From positions 268,253 through 332,252 of the forward strand of contig NZ_JAAIXZ010000010.1 in assembly GCF_010894435.1 (NCBI RefSeq): DNA of 64,000 nucleotides. Direction: 5' to 3'. The notes under the pieces are model-generated. The model ran no database searches. It worked only from the letters and a program-made list of their open reading frames with translations, and was not told where the DNA came from. Below are positions 30,621 through 39,036 of this stretch, one piece after another. A program made the translations under genes and the position numbers. This stretch comes from Pyxidicoccus trucidator (lineage in GTDB: Bacteria; Myxococcota; Myxococcia; Myxococcales; Myxococcaceae). The stretch's first letter is position 1, and each line of letters begins with the position of its first letter.

Positions 30621-31044
30621 GGAGGAAGCAGCGCGCTGCGCGGTGGGACCAGGCGACGCTGCGGAAGCGCGGTTTCGACTTCGACGTCTTCACCTGTCCT
30701 GGCTGCGGCGGGCGCCGGAGGGTCGTGGCGGTGCTGAAAGGCCCCGGCGTCAAGGAGGTGTTGAGGCACCTGGGGTTGCCCACCGTCCCCTTGCCCCTGG
30801 CCTCTGCACGAGGCCCGTCCCAAGGGGAGTGGCTGCGCTGAAGGGTAGAGGCCCCCCGACACCTCGGTTTCAGCGGCACCGGCTGGGCCACAGAGGCCGC
30901 CCGACAGGCAAGGAGTGCGCGCGCAGGCAGGCGGCGGGGGGCCGCGCACCCCCTCGAGGGCCACGGCCCGCCAGCGTCCGAGGGGGCGCACAGAGCGGCT
31001 ACCAGCCGCCGAGGTGAAAGTGGCCGCCAAGTCCGCCTATACGT
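30593..31044 (+). mobile_element. IS91-like element 3' end, copy 1
   Basis: The frame 30593-30841 encodes the C-terminal domain of an IS91-type transposase (RRKQRAARWDQATLRKRGF, then FTCPGCGGRRRVVAVLKGPG, EVLRHLGLP). After its stop comes a non-coding tail with the 91-nt terminus 30954-31044, which ends in CCGCCTATACGT. The same block recurs at 38521-38972 with few changes. Just after the terminus, variants of CCGCCTAT(A/G)CGT and ATACGTCGTC are repeated (31054-31085). Confidence 0.75.
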
Positions 31045-31093
31045 CGTCGCCAATTCCGCCTATGCGTTACGTATACGTCGTCCCCTCGTCGCG

Positions 31094-31357
31094 GTGCCGT
31101 CGCCGAACAAGAAGTTCCACTTCCTGGCATTGTCGGGGCGGCACCGGCTCGCGGGGGCCAAGTCCATCGGATGGGACCGCGTGGATACCCTCGTGTTGAC
31201 GCCCGGGACTCACCTCTCCGTTGACTCGACGCCCGATGGCTACGTCCTTCGAGACGCGGAGGGCAACGTCCTCAATAAGGAGGCCCTGGCCGACTACCTG
31301 CGCCCGTGGGCCCCGAAGGCTGCGGAGTTCGTCGCGCCGGAGGTTCAACGACGGTAG
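31094..31357 (+). CDS. Small hypothetical protein in the accessory island
   Basis: The 87-residue reading frame starts with GTG just after the element terminus. The sequence (FHFLALSGRHRLAGAKSIGWDRVDTL, later DGYVLRDAEGNVLNKEALADYL) looks like real coding sequence with a small alpha/beta fold, but I recognise no family. It may have lost its N-terminus at the insertion junction. No ribosome binding site is clear. Confidence 0.45.
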   Translation: MPSPNKKFHFLALSGRHRLAGAKSIGWDRVDTLVLTPGTHLSVDSTPDGYVLRDAEGNVLNKEALADYLRPWAPKAAEFVAPEVQRR

Positions 31358-31533
31358 CGCAGAGCCCGTGTCGATACTCCCAAAGAGGGGGGCGCCTTCC
31401 ACCCATCTTAACGAGGACGCGCAATGCGAAAGCCAGGGTGGCCGAAGACTCATTCGTAGCTGCTTGATTTCGCGCACCAGCCGATCACACGCTCCGCGCC
31501 CACTCTTCGAACGAACCACGGGGGAATCGCAGG

Positions 31534-32436
31534 ATGGCGACGGCGCGTCGGATGACAGTTCATTTCTATCGTGTGAACATGCCTCACGGTCAGAACTTCG
31601 AAGACCTTCTGACCGGCGTGTTCGGTTTCTCAACCGCCATACGCTCTATCGAAGTCAGCGCCGTCCCTTATCGACTGGAGACACTCATTGCGAGTGGCCG
31701 GTATTACGAAGGGGAGATGATTCGCCTGCGCGAGGACTACCACCCAGGCAAGTACCGCATGGACGAGCAAGGGGCAACCGACCTTGGGCTCGCGGACGAT
31801 GAACTCATCGGTGAGGAAACGGCCTTTATCTACGACTCGCAGCTGAACATCTTGGCACTTCAGAAAGTTCATGGCGGGGTCTCCGCCGGTGCTTTCGCGA
31901 AGTACTTCCGTCGTTTCCTCGCCAACGGGTCAGAAGCGTTCGGATTGGAAGTCGTGCTGAACAACGACCCAATCCGGCAGATGACGCGCCTGACTGAGGT
32001 GAAGACCTTCGAGGTAGAGGTTGCTCCGGTTCCGACGGACGTGTTCCACGGCATGGACACGTTGAAGGCGCTGGCGAGGGCGCAGGCAGAGTCGGGGGCT
32101 ACTCGAGTCACCCTTTCGATGGGAATGGGGAGGACTCGCGGAGGCGCAATCGGACGCGGCTTCGTGGACAACATCCTCAGTGGCCTCTTGCGAGTCCTCG
32201 CCGAGGAAGAGCACGGAAAAAACGCAATCCGCAAGCTGCGGGTAGGAGGACCTACTGGTGAGGATGTCGAGGCGCCAGTTATCGACCTGCTCTCCCAACG
32301 AATGGTCTCCTATCTGCGGTACGAATGGGACGACAGATACGTCCCCTATACTGTGCGGCGTCCCCTCGTTAAAGGGGCCTACGAAGCCATGGAGCAGGAA
32401 CTTCGAAGCGTCTATGGCCCCAGAGTGACTACATGA
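31534..32436 (+). CDS. RexA-like / DUF6731-type cytoplasmic protein
   Basis: The 300-residue soluble protein has an N-terminal alpha/beta part, a segment DDELIGEETAFIYDSQLNILALQ (88-110) followed by GGVSAGAFAKYFRRFL, and a second domain from about 151 (TFEVEVAPVPTDVF, then GATRVTLSMGMGR). The order resembles, as I remember it, phage lambda RexA (DDESLG, FLFVEGDTIGFAR, then VKVEAKLPVFGDI) and proteins called DUF6731. ATG at 31534 has GGGGGAA upstream. The gene overlaps the next, a membrane-protein gene, by ATGA. Codon use is less GC-biased than in the flanks. A sensor role in a membrane-acting defence pair is an inference. Confidence 0.55.
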   Translation: MATARRMTVHFYRVNMPHGQNFEDLLTGVFGFSTAIRSIEVSAVPYRLETLIASGRYYEGEMIRLREDYHPGKYRMDEQGATDLGLADDELIGEETAFIYDSQLNILALQKVHGGVSAGAFAKYFRRFLANGSEAFGLEVVLNNDPIRQMTRLTEVKTFEVEVAPVPTDVFHGMDTLKALARAQAESGATRVTLSMGMGRTRGGAIGRGFVDNILSGLLRVLAEEEHGKNAIRKLRVGGPTGEDVEAPVIDLLSQRMVSYLRYEWDDRYVPYTVRRPLVKGAYEAMEQELRSVYGPRVTT

Positions 32437-33059
32437 CGACGCAAAGCACCCCGGCTTCTTCGATACAGCCGACACAGCCGACACAGCCGTCCAAGCGGAA
32501 AAAAGCCGCCATCATCTGGGAGCGGGTGTACCCCAGCGCAATCGGCGTGCTTGTGACTGCGAGTGCGGCCGTGGCTCGCTGGAGGTATCCCGAGTGGAAG
32601 CTTCCAAATGACCTGGGCCAGCTCTTCTCCTCGACGATGGATATTGGAGCCATCGCCATTGGCTTCCTGGCAACTGCGAAGACGGTGCTACTCTCCATTC
32701 AAGGGAGTCCTGCCGTCACGAAGATGCGTGGGAGTGGCCTGTACGAGGGGCTACTCCGCTTCATCCTGAAGGCCATTCGAGCGGCCTTTGCCTTGGCTAC
32801 CTGGAGCCTTGTCACCGTCTTCCTGGAGAAGGCGCTCAACCACTCGACGTTGGTGTGGGAACTCGTCGTCTTCGCATGGCTCTTCCTGGTCATCACGGCA
32901 GGACTCTCTTGCTATCGCGTCATTGACGTCTTCTTCATCCTGCTCAGTCCTCGCGACATCTCGACGCTCGTACCCACCGAGCACCATCACCCCTCGACGC
33001 CTGCCGCCGTCATCGCGCCGCCGCGGAAGGAGCCCAACCAGGGGAACAACCCGCCGTGA
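32433..33059 (+). CDS. Multi-pass membrane protein paired with the RexA-like gene
   Basis: The 208-residue protein has a Thr/Pro-rich N-terminus (PTQPTQPS encoded by a short DNA repeat), about four membrane segments (roughly 33-49, 66-88, 108-132, 141-171) and a Pro/His-rich cytoplasmic tail. There is no enzyme motif. The 4-nt ATGA overlap with the upstream gene means the two are made together. The layout soluble sensor plus four-helix membrane protein is that of RexA-RexB, where RexB forms a depolarising channel. I see no residue-level match to RexB, so this is a functional hypothesis only. Confidence 0.6.
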   Translation: MTTQSTPASSIQPTQPTQPSKRKKAAIIWERVYPSAIGVLVTASAAVARWRYPEWKLPNDLGQLFSSTMDIGAIAIGFLATAKTVLLSIQGSPAVTKMRGSGLYEGLLRFILKAIRAAFALATWSLVTVFLEKALNHSTLVWELVVFAWLFLVITAGLSCYRVIDVFFILLSPRDISTLVPTEHHHPSTPAAVIAPPRKEPNQGNNPP

Positions 33060-33109
33060 TGATGACCGCTGGGCCGTTGTACTTGCCGTACAGCGGCCCC
33101 GGACGCTGC

Positions 33110-33484
33110 TCAGTGCGGCAGCGGCGCCGAAAGGTGGGCGTAGCGTTCCCCGAGCCACACGACGCCCGCCGTCGTCACGCGTGTCTGGGAGAAGTCCTTC
33201 ATCACCTCGCCCTCCGGCTTCTTCACCGGAACGAGGTGAGGAGGGAAGACGAAGAGCCCGCGCTGGATGAAGTCGGCGTAGGGCTCCAACACCTTGCGCG
33301 GGTTCCGGAAGAGGACGCGGTCCTCCACCAGTGATCGGTTGAGCGTCATCGGAGGAATGCGCAGGCGCTTCGCGGAGTCGCGCAACGACAGGCACGACTC
33401 GGCGCTCGCGTAGCGGTCCACGAACTCCACCGCGGGCTGCTGCGCGATGTACCGCACCGGATTGTTAAGACACCAGGTTGGTTG
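33110..33484 (-). pseudogene. Phage antirepressor-type KilAC-domain protein, N-terminus lost
   Basis: On the minus strand the frame encodes a KilAC-like domain: AVEFVDRYASAESCLSLRDSAKRL, then EPYADFIQRGLFVF and FSQTRVTTAGVVWLGERY. These match the C-terminal DNA-binding domain of phage antirepressors. Upstream the frame runs straight into the 91-nt element terminus at 33486-33576, so the N-terminal part and start codon are gone. It is a remnant of prophage DNA. Confidence 0.65.
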
Positions 33485-33485
33485 T

Positions 33486-33576
33486 TCGAGGGCCACGGCC
33501 CGCCAGCGTCCGAGGGGGCGCACAGAGCGGCTACCGGCCGCCGAGGTGAAAGTGGCCGCCAAGTCCGCCTATACGT
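33486..33576 (+). repeat. IS91-like element terminus, copy 2 (91 nt only)
   Basis: This stretch matches 30954-31044 and 38882-38972 almost base for base, from TCGAGGGCCACGG to CCGCCTATACGT, in the same orientation. No transposase sequence precedes it here. The DNA on both sides belongs to broken genes (the KilAC remnant on the left, a signal-peptide remnant on the right). Confidence 0.75.
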
Positions 33577-33650
33577 TGGGCCGAGGCCACGCCCGAGAAC
33601 CCGCAGAGCATGAGCGGAACGGAGAGGGCAAACACCTGAGACGAGTGCAT
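33577..33650 (-). pseudogene. Orphan signal peptide of an exported protein cut by the element
   Basis: From ATG 33650 on the minus strand 25 codons encode a perfect Sec signal peptide (MHSSQVFALSVPLMLCGF, then SGVASAQR), after which the frame enters the element terminus at 33576. The rest of the gene is missing. Confidence 0.55.
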
Positions 33651-34358
33651 GGGACGAGGATCCCGGAGTTCCGGACGAATTCCCCTCCCCTGGGTGCGGA
33701 CTCCCACCGCCTCGCGGAGATGTGCGCGACGTGGATCTGTCACCACCGACCAGAAAGGGGACAACTTCCACCGGAATCACCGGGGACCAGGGGACCAACC
33801 CCGCGTGACCGTTCGATGAGACCGAGCCGGGCATAGAGAAGGCCAGAGACCGGAGCGCCTGTTCAGCTTCCTCTCCCGCACGATCAGCCGCTACAAGCTC
33901 CGGAACGGGCCGCGCAGCATCACGTGCGGGCCGATCGGGAGCCACTGGGGGCTCGGGGGCTGTAGGCCCCCGCCCCGGAGCCGAGGAACTGCGTAGCGAA
34001 CGACTTGGAGCCCACCACGGCCCTCACCGAGGAGGCGCAGTGCACCTCGGAACCGCCGCCACCACGGACGGAACACGGCCCTGCGGCTTCGGCGCGCTGT
34101 CGGCTCGGGCGGAGAACCGGGCCGAAATCACCGGGCGGGTCCCTGGGTACCGGCGATTTCGGTGAGATGGGGGCCCCACCTCGTCGTCGGCGACATGGAT
34201 CCGACTGTCTCTCAATGAATGACCCGTCGCACCGGGGGAGGACAATACGAGAAATACTTGCCTGCTACGCTTTGCGTGCGACTCACCCGGAGCGCATCCC
34301 TGGCAGCCCTCGGAATTCTTCCGCATGGCTTTTCCGCTCCAGGACCGGAGACCCATCC
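33651..34358. other. Long non-coding stretch with an inverted repeat
   Basis: No convincing gene was seen in these 708 nt. CCGAAATC (34122-34129) and GATTTCGG (34155-34162) are perfect inverted repeats extended by CCGG/CCGG, giving 12 of 13 paired bases around a 15-nt loop. A short G/C hairpin (GGGGGC / GCCCCC) lies near 33955-33975. Both could be transposon ends or transcript structures; the stretch also contains the promoter of the RCC1 lipoprotein gene. Confidence 0.4.
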
Positions 34359-37300
34359 ATGCGAAGAACCTTTCACCACCGGAAGTGGGCGCTCGCGCTC
34401 GCCTTGCTCGCGGGCTGTTCTGTTCCGCCCGCTGAATCCGACTTGGCCCCGTTGGAATCTGAGGCGAGGATTGAGCTGGCATCTCCTACGACCACGAAGG
34501 GCGCGTTACTCCATTCCGAACGTCGAGGGATTGGCCTGCAATTCCACGCGCCCGGGACGACGACGCTCAATCCACTGGTGGCCCTGGACATCCGGCGCTC
34601 GCTGGCCGTGACGGAGCAGGACATCGTCCAAAACTTCACGCTGAAGGAGGTGATGGATCAGCTCGTGGCGCAAGGAGGCGTCCCGGGCCTCACCAGCCTC
34701 CAGCTCTTCCGCCAGCTCTGGGACACCCAGAACCCGGGGCCGGGGCTCGGACTGGGAGGGCACTGCAACGACCAAGTGGATTCCAACAATCAACCTGTCT
34801 TCAACGGCTATCGCTACGAGTGTCGCCCGGGCGAGGGGGCGCAAGCGCAGACGGATCCCTTCACGGATCCGAACTCGGGCAATGCCTACATGGCGGTGGG
34901 GCTCTTCAACCGCTTCGACCTGGCGCCGGTGGATGGCTCTGAGTGCGGGGAGTACCGCATCGTCTTCGCGAAGCGCTCGGGGGTGACCAACGGAGGGAAT
35001 CGCAACTTCATCATCTTCGAGGCAGCGCTGCCCAATCCCAATCCCGCCCTGGGTCTGGAAGGCTGTCTGCCGGTGGCGAGGTTCTGGCAGGGATTGTCGA
35101 CCAACAATGACCTGGCCTCGCGCGCCGCCGCCCTGAAGAAGTTCTACTTCCAGGGCTTGCCTGGGTTCTCGCCCGTGGTGCACCTCAACAACTATGGTGC
35201 GGACATCGCCCGGGGGACGGGGCAGCTCCGCGTCAACATGTTCATGGGGGGCAACTGGCTGCTGCGTGAGTTCAAGCTGCGCAAGACCTGCGACCCCACC
35301 AGCTGTACCGAGCTCAAGGCCGTCATCGTCACGGACAAGGTGAACCCGTTCGGTGGCCTGTTCAGCCCATCCTCCACGCACCCGTTGACGGCGGACTTCC
35401 GGGCCTTCCTGCCGGGACAGGTCGCGATGCTGGCCACGCCGGACATCAATCGCTTCAACTACGAGGTGCCGGACCGCTTCAACGGCGGGCAGAGCCTTGC
35501 GCAGGGTTCGGAGAACAACTACAATAGCCAGTTCGGCACGGGCGGCACGCTCAAGGTCGCCATCCAGGCGGAGCTCACCCGCCTTGGCAGTCCGCTCACC
35601 CCGGAGCAGATCGTCCAGCGCGCCAAGGCCCTTTCGTGCGCTGGCTGTCACGAGCTCAGCAACAGCGCCAACGTGGGCACCCCGCAGACGTGGCCCCGGT
35701 CGCTGGGCTTCACCCACACCAGCGAGTTCACGGAGAGCGGCCCGGACGGCATCCGCTTCAGGCTCTCCCCGGCGCTGTTGACCGTCTTCCTGCCGCACCG
35801 CAAGAGCGTGAACGAGGAGTTCCTCAACCGCCCGCACCCCTGCGTCAGCGCGGCCTGCATCGCGGCGGGCGCGGATCATTCCCTGTTGGTGCGCCCGGAT
35901 GGCACCGTCTGGGCGGCGGGGTACAACGCCTCTGGCCAGTTGGGCAATGGCACCACGATAAGCAGCGCCTCGCCGGTGCAGGTGTCTAGCCTGAGCGGAA
36001 TCACCGCCGTGGCCGCTGGGGCAAACCACTCGCTGGCCCTGCGCTCCGACGGCACCGTGTGGGCCTGGGGCAACAACAGCGCAGGCCAGTTGGGCAACGG
36101 CACGACGACCGGCCGCTCAACACCACTTCAGGTGCAGGGGCTGAATGGAATCGTGGCGGTAGCTGCGGGCTCGTCCTATGCCTCGGGGGGCAACCACTCA
36201 CTGGCGCTGCATTCTGATGGCACGGTGTGGGCCTGGGGTTCCAACTCCGAGGGCCAACTGGGCACCGGTTCGACGCTCAACAGCGCCGTGCCCGTCCGGC
36301 TGTCGGGGCTGGGCGGAATCGTCGCCGTGGCTGCGGGCCATGCGCACTCCCTGGCGGTGCGCTCGGACGGGACCGTGTGGGCGTGGGGATCCAATACCTC
36401 TCGACAACTGGGGGACGGCACCTCGAACAGCCGCCTCATCCCAGGCCAGGTCGCGGGGTTGAGCGGGGTCAAGTCGGCATCTGCGGGCGGCTACCACTCC
36501 CTGGCCGTGCGTTCCGACGGGACGGTATGGCATTGGGGCTCGACCTTCTATTTCCAGACAGTGGAGAACGGGTCGAGTGGACTCACCCGTTCCTTTCCCA
36601 CGCAGGTGTCGGGACTGTCCGGGGTCGCCGCCGTGTCCGCGGGAGCGTTCCATTCGCTGGCGGTGCGCTCCGACGGCTCCGTTTGGTCCTGGGGCCAGAA
36701 CGCCAAAGGCCAGTTGGGGAATGGAACCCGGCTGGGGCTCGCCAATCCCACACAGGTTGCGACACCGAGCGGAATGGTCGTCGTCGCCGCAGGCGGATAC
36801 CACTCACTGGCGCTGCGCTCCGATGGAACCCTGAGTGCATGGGGATCCAACACCCAGGGCCAGCGCGGGGATGGCGTCTCGAACATTCCCGCGACGGCGG
36901 GGCCGGTGTCGGGCCTGTCCGGGGTCCTCGCTGCGTCCGCGGGGGCGTTCCACTCGCTGGCGCTGCATTCCGACGGCACGTTGTGGGCCTGGGGCTACAA
37001 CACCTTCGGGCAGTTGGGGAATGGCGCCACGGGCAGCCGCTCCCTTCCGGTGCCGGTGCCGGGGTTGAGCAATGTGGGGTCCGTGTCCGCAGGGGGATAC
37101 CACTCGGTGGCGCTGCTCTACGACGGCACCGTGTGGTCCTGGGGCAACAACGCCCATGGCCAGTTGGGCATTGGTACGAGCAGCCGGACCTCCGCGGTCC
37201 AGGTGCCGGGAGTGAGTGGAATTGTGGCGCTGGATGCCGGGGAATACCACTCGCTGGCGGTGCGCTACGACGGCACCGTGTGGTCTTGGGGCAAGAACGC

Positions 37301-37988
37301 GGACGGCCAACTGGGAGACGGGACGACGAGCCCCCGGACCACACCGGTGCAGGTCCCCGGGTTGAGCGGCATCGTGGCCGTGTCCGCAGGAGAGGGATAC
37401 TCGCTGGCGCTGCACTACGACGGCACCGTGTGGGGCTGGGGACGCAACGCCGTGGCCCAGTTGGGAGATGGCACCACCACCCTTCGCACGCTGCCGGTGC
37501 AGGTGTTGGGGCTGGGCGATGTCGTTGCCGTGTCTGCGGGTCAGGCCCACTCCCTGGCGATGCGCTATGACGGCACCGTATGGGCCTGGGGCTTCAACCA
37601 CGTGGGTGAGGTGGGAATCGCCAGCACGATCCATACTTCCCCGCCCGTGCAGGTGTCCGGGCTGAGCGGAATCGTCTCCGTGGCCGCGGGCGCCAAGCAC
37701 TCCGTGGCGGTGCGCTATGACGGGACTGTGTGGGCCTGGGGCAACAATGCATATGGTGCATTGGGGAATGGCACCGCCATTCATTACAGCTCCGTGCCCG
37801 TGCAGGTGTCAGGACTGGGTGGAGCCCAGGCCGTAACCGCTGGCAATGCCTATCTCTCGCAACCCTTCGGGTTGGTGGTGCACGGCGATGGCACGATGAC
37901 GTCCTGGGGCTCCAACTCCGATGGGCAGTTGGGCAATGGGGGACCCATGTTGTTCGCGACCAGTCCCGTTCGCTCCCTGCTGAACTGA
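34359..37988 (+). CDS. Large lipoprotein with a CxxCH motif and 14 RCC1 repeats
   Basis: The 1209-residue protein starts at ATG 34359 with a lipobox (LALLAGC). The N-terminal 500 residues form a myxobacterial-type domain (GLFNRFDLAP, RIVFAKRSG, GGNWLLREFKL) that ends with Cys427-Ala-Gly-Cys430-His431, a possible c-type haem site. From about residue 500 there are 14 RCC1-type repeats of about 50 residues (SDGTVWAWGxNxxGQLGNG), enough for two seven-bladed propellers. It is probably surface-exposed and binding-active. The DNA repeats are protein-coding and not a CRISPR. Repeat 5 is degenerate. Confidence 0.85.
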   Translation: MRRTFHHRKWALALALLAGCSVPPAESDLAPLESEARIELASPTTTKGALLHSERRGIGLQFHAPGTTTLNPLVALDIRRSLAVTEQDIVQNFTLKEVMDQLVAQGGVPGLTSLQLFRQLWDTQNPGPGLGLGGHCNDQVDSNNQPVFNGYRYECRPGEGAQAQTDPFTDPNSGNAYMAVGLFNRFDLAPVDGSECGEYRIVFAKRSGVTNGGNRNFIIFEAALPNPNPALGLEGCLPVARFWQGLSTNNDLASRAAALKKFYFQGLPGFSPVVHLNNYGADIARGTGQLRVNMFMGGNWLLREFKLRKTCDPTSCTELKAVIVTDKVNPFGGLFSPSSTHPLTADFRAFLPGQVAMLATPDINRFNYEVPDRFNGGQSLAQGSENNYNSQFGTGGTLKVAIQAELTRLGSPLTPEQIVQRAKALSCAGCHELSNSANVGTPQTWPRSLGFTHTSEFTESGPDGIRFRLSPALLTVFLPHRKSVNEEFLNRPHPCVSAACIAAGADHSLLVRPDGTVWAAGYNASGQLGNGTTISSASPVQVSSLSGITAVAAGANHSLALRSDGTVWAWGNNSAGQLGNGTTTGRSTPLQVQGLNGIVAVAAGSSYASGGNHSLALHSDGTVWAWGSNSEGQLGTGSTLNSAVPVRLSGLGGIVAVAAGHAHSLAVRSDGTVWAWGSNTSRQLGDGTSNSRLIPGQVAGLSGVKSASAGGYHSLAVRSDGTVWHWGSTFYFQTVENGSSGLTRSFPTQVSGLSGVAAVSAGAFHSLAVRSDGSVWSWGQNAKGQLGNGTRLGLANPTQVATPSGMVVVAAGGYHSLALRSDGTLSAWGSNTQGQRGDGVSNIPATAGPVSGLSGVLAASAGAFHSLALHSDGTLWAWGYNTFGQLGNGATGSRSLPVPVPGLSNVGSVSAGGYHSVALLYDGTVWSWGNNAHGQLGIGTSSRTSAVQVPGVSGIVALDAGEYHSLAVRYDGTVWSWGKNADGQLGDGTTSPRTTPVQVPGLSGIVAVSAGEGYSLALHYDGTVWGWGRNAVAQLGDGTTTLRTLPVQVLGLGDVVAVSAGQAHSLAMRYDGTVWAWGFNHVGEVGIASTIHTSPPVQVSGLSGIVSVAAGAKHSVAVRYDGTVWAWGNNAYGALGNGTAIHYSSVPVQVSGLGGAQAVTAGNAYLSQPFGLVVHGDGTMTSWGSNSDGQLGNGGPMLFATSPVRSLLN

Positions 37989-38114
37989 TGTTGTTCACCG
38001 GGAGCGACAGGGGCGACCTCAACTACTCGTACTCGGGCCACCGCACCCGTCAGTGGTCCTCCTCGGCCCCTCTGCTCCAGCCCGCACCCCAACAGGCCTC
38101 CTATTCGTCCTATG

Positions 38115-38174
38115 CGCAGCGGCGGGGATCGAACCCACAGCACATCCTCAAGCAGGTTGCATTCTCCGGCTGCG
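38115..38174 (-). other. tRNA-like fold lacking a D arm
   Basis: On the minus strand a T arm (GTGGG-TTCGATC-CCCGC) is followed by CGCTGCG, which pairs 6 of 7 with CGCAGCC at the other end of a 60-nt segment. One short hairpin (CCT/AGG) lies between. It is about 12 nt too short for a tRNA. It may be a decayed tRNA gene, the trace of an integrase attachment site, or chance. Confidence 0.25.
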
Positions 38175-38194
38175 TCCTGGAACCTCGCACGCTT

Positions 38195-38518
38195 GTGAAC
38201 TCGCGCCTCTTGCTGCCACTCTTGGTGCTCGCCGCCTGTGCCTCACCGGGCACCCCCGGTCCCGCAGGGAGCAGTACTTCCTCTTCTTCCTTCTCTGCTG
38301 CGAGTTCGACGGATAGCGCGTCGCGGCTCGAGTCAGCGGAACTCCACCGGACCAAGGGCCTCGAGCATGCGAGCAGAATGGAGTGGAAGGAGGCCGCCAC
38401 GGAGTACGGCCTGTCGCTCCAGGCCGATGCCAAGTAGGAGGAGGTCTGGGAGAAGACAGCAGAGGCTCATGAGCGAGCCCGGGAGTTGGACGAGGAGGTG
38501 AAGTCGCTCCAGAAGCTG
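38195..38518 (+). pseudogene. TPR-type lipoprotein gene with in-frame stop and lost 3' end
   Basis: GTG 38195 starts an 80-residue lipoprotein (LLVLAAC lipobox, Ser-rich linker, then KGLEHASRMEWKEAATEYGLSL, a TPR helix pair). An in-frame TAG at 38435-38437 interrupts it, but the same frame goes on coherently (EEVWEKTAEAHERARELDEEVKSL) until the IS91-like fragment begins at 38521. A Tyr codon TAC/TAT changed to TAG would explain the stop. The gene is broken twice. Confidence 0.6.
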
Positions 38519-38520
38519 CT

Positions 38521-38972
38521 GAGGCCCCTGCTGGCGCTGCGGAGGTGCGGAGGAAGCAGCGCGCCGCGCGGTTGGACTGGGCGACGCCGCTGAAGCGCAG
38601 TTTCGACTTCGACGTCTTCACCTGTCCTGGCTGCGGCGGGCGCCGGACGGTACTGGCGGTGCTCAAAGGCCCCGGTGTCAAGGAGGTGTTGAGGCACCTG
38701 GGGTTGCCCACCGTCCCCTTGCCCCTGGCCTCTGCACGAGGCCCGCCCCAAGGGGAGTGGCTGCGCTGAATGGCAGAGCCCCCCCGACACCTCGGTTTCA
38801 GCGGCACCGGCAGGGCCACAGAGGCCGCCCGACAGGCAAGGAGTGCGCGCGCAGGCAGGCGGCGGGGGGCCGTGCGCCCCCTCGAGGGCCACGGCCCGCC
38901 AGCGTCCGAGGGGGCGCACAGAGCGGCTACCGGCCGCCGAGGTGAAAGTGGCCGCCAAGTCCGCCTATACGT
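38521..38972 (+). mobile_element. IS91-like element 3' end, copy 3
   Basis: This block matches 30593-31044 over its whole length with scattered substitutions: transposase C-terminal domain (FTCPGCGGRRTVLAVLKGPG; stop at 38769), then the tail and the 91-nt terminus (38882-38972). It begins at the same base (GAGGCCCCTGCTGG) as copy 1, although the DNA to its left is unrelated. Confidence 0.75.
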
Positions 38973-39036
38973 AGGCGAAGCTCGGGGACTGACGCTCCTG
39001 AACGCTTCGGCCGAACTCTGACGCTCTGCTAGCCTG

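Noticed and set aside
33800..33985. Possible transposase-like piece (FSFLSRTISRYKL) and G/C-rich hairpin
   Set aside because: No open frame of useful length and no match to a transposase motif I can name.
35870..37960. Regularly spaced repeats of about 150 nt that could suggest a CRISPR or tandem array
   Set aside because: The period equals one RCC1 repeat of about 50 codons and the frame is open throughout; there are no short identical repeats with unique spacers.
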